Positions 62,602-64,000 of a DNA stretch of 64,000 nucleotides are shown here, piece after piece. A program made the position numbers and the translations under genes. The DNA is taken from the NCBI GenBank assembly GCA_023014335.1, contig JAECYW010000001.1:1426001-1490000 (forward strand). The letters are read 5' to 3'. This DNA comes from Galerina marginata. Taxonomy: Eukaryota > Basidiomycota > Agaricomycetes > Agaricales > Galerinaceae. The notes beneath the pieces are model-generated. The model was given only the letters and a program-made list of their open reading frames with translations, was not told the origin of the DNA and searched no databases. Numbering within the stretch: the stretch's first letter is position 1; every line of letters starts with the position of its first letter.

Positions 62602-64000
62602 ATGTCAGCTTCTACTGCGTTTGCGGGCCTGTGGACTTCCCTTCCTACACACCTTACGACATGGGTGTAAGTTTTTTCACGCGATTACTTTATTAACGCC
62701 AACGAATGAACAATTAGTTTAGAAGTTATCCAGTCCATGGGACACACCCAAATGACACCGGTACAGGCTTCTACCATTCCACTTTTCATGGAACATAAGG
62801 ACGTAGTCGTGGAAGCTGTGACCGGTTCAGGAAAAACACTGGCATTTGTGATACCCGTACTAGAACGCCTCATACGAAGGGAAACGAGGCTGAAGCATGA
62901 TGAAATCGGTGCATTAATTATCAGTCCCACAAGGTGCGCCAGCCATTTGAAATTTTGTTATAACCGTTTAACAATTAATTCCAATAGAGAACTTGCAACA
63001 CAAATACACTCTATATTCTCCATATTTCTTTCGTCTCAACCAGATGACGATGAATCTGGCCGACGGTTCCCTCCGCCGTTATTGCTCATCTCCTCTGAGC
63101 ATTCGTCGCCTGCACAAGATATCCAAAGATTTCTTTCCACTGGGGCGGACATTGTCATTGGTACACCTGGGCGCATTGAGGAATTTCTTCTGGGACAAGG
63201 CCGAACTACAGTGAACATCAAAGGATTAGAGGTGTTGGTCCTAGATGAAGCAGATAGGTTGGGTGATCATTCGATTCAAATCGCAGAAATTTGACGCATC
63301 AAATGCAGACTTTTAGACTTAGGGTTTCAGACTGCTCTTAGCCGAATCATTACCCACCTTCCAAAACAACGTCGGACAGGCCTGTTCAGTGCTACCATGA
63401 CTGATGCTGACGCCCTCTCAGAACTCGTACGAGTAGGCCTTCGGAATCCCGCTCGGATTACTGTAAAAGTTCAGTCAAAGAAGGTGAAGAAAGGGACCGA
63501 CCGAGAAAAAGGTGATGTCATAGAAGAACGGAGGATACCCGCAAAGTATGCCCCCTTTCTTAGCTGAACAATTAAGCCGCGTGCTCAGCAACCTTTCAGC
63601 TTACAGAATTTCTATGTTGGGTGTCGATCATCCGAAAAGCTAATTCAACTGAGCCGGATAATAACGCTGGAGGCCGCTCAAAACAAGGCCTCTCATTTTA
63701 TCATCTATTTCGCTACTTGTGCATGCGTCGATTATTTCTACAAAGTTGTATTAATTTCTCTCATACATTGTTTTATTTTATCCTCATCTCCGCGTTTCAC
63801 AGATACTCCCATCATTAACACAGCTCAAAGCTGATTTTTATTCATTACATGGCAACCTTTCTCCGTCTGCCAGGACGCGAACGCTCACTGCATTTTCATC
63901 TGCCACCCCATCACCTTCATCACCTTCCATTCTTCTTGCCACAGATGTAGCCGCCCGTGGCCTCGATCTTCCGAGTGTGGATGTCGTCATCCAGTTTGAC
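62602..64000 (+). CDS. SPB4: DEAD-box RNA helicase SPB4/DDX55, 5' part
   Basis: Spb4 acts in the nucleolus in 60S subunit assembly and 27S pre-rRNA processing. The 3' end is outside the window. Exon 1 ends TWG before an intron (GTAAGT) and continues [20 protein letters not shown], the Q-motif region. Motif I is [11 protein letters not shown], Ia is [14 protein letters not shown], Ib [10 protein letters not shown], motif II LDEADR and motif [14 protein letters not shown]. Next come [20 protein letters not shown], a basic insert ([13 protein letters not shown]), and the C-terminal RecA domain with [22 protein letters not shown], and [20 protein letters not shown]. The residues after LFSATMTDA and the [10 protein letters not shown] segment are typical of SPB4/DDX55 rather than other nucleolar helicases. 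Introns of about 50-60 bases split LDEADR-LLDLGF and others. Confidence 0.92.

Overview
The window looks like nuclear DNA of a filamentous basidiomycete, most likely an agaricomycete mushroom. Genes are dense on both strands. Almost all are cut by many introns of about 50-60 bases with GT...AG ends and short gaps between genes. The proteins are fungal: verprolin, saccharopepsin-type protease, COT1/Orb6 kinase, CipC-like DUF3759 protein, SDP1/Tgl-type lipase. I cannot name the species. I saw no transposon, tRNA, rRNA, CRISPR array or virus-derived gene.

Layout. 1-4 kb, plus strand: 3' end of an RBM42-like RRM protein, a verprolin/WIP actin regulator, and an ER protein disulfide isomerase ending in HDEL. 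4-9 kb, minus: gamma-tubulin complex component GCP3/Spc98, then TCTP. TCTP shares a 142-base divergent promoter with UTP15 (plus, 9.3-11.0 kb). 11-13.5 kb, minus: CTNNBL1. 13.8-25.4 kb, plus: the 11.6 kb TRA1/TRRAP gene, meeting tail to tail a BRD8-like bromodomain gene (25.5-28.1 kb, minus). 28-31 kb, plus: vacuolar aspartic protease and a PUB-domain protein. 31.3-35.9 kb, minus: an unrecognised repeat protein built from an array of small phase-1 exons. 36.3-37.9 kb, plus: COP9 subunit 4. 38-48.3 kb, minus: CTK1-like CDK, DCAF8-like WD40 protein, patatin-type lipase. 49.6-52.3 kb, plus: CipC-like protein and a single-pass membrane protein. 52.7-62.5 kb, minus: ORC4 with an AT-hook, NDR kinase, a PPAY-motif protein, mitochondrial pyruvate dehydrogenase kinase-type protein and Mediator MED20. 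62.6 kb to the end, plus: SPB4/DDX55 RNA helicase, cut by the window edge.

Most genes are conserved housekeeping genes: chromatin and transcription (TRA1, BRD8-like, MED20, CTK1, ORC4), ribosome assembly (UTP15, SPB4), splicing (CTNNBL1, RBM42), protein turnover (CSN4, DCAF8-like, PEP4-like, PUB) and morphogenesis (verprolin, GCP3, COT1). TRA1 and the BRD8-like protein are both subunits of NuA4-type acetyltransferase complexes. I see no metabolic cluster.

Two things stand out. First, the 31.3-35.9 kb gene has ten consecutive internal units whose lengths are multiples of three, all bounded by phase-1 introns falling in the same Tyr codon of a YPxFDLYPAVYPHFDLYP-like motif. One unit reaches a multiple of three only after removing one apparent extra base. 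Second, at least fourteen conserved reading frames are broken by apparent single-base indels, mostly one extra base, often in a homopolymer. I read these as sequence errors rather than biology, but they matter for anyone predicting proteins from this window.
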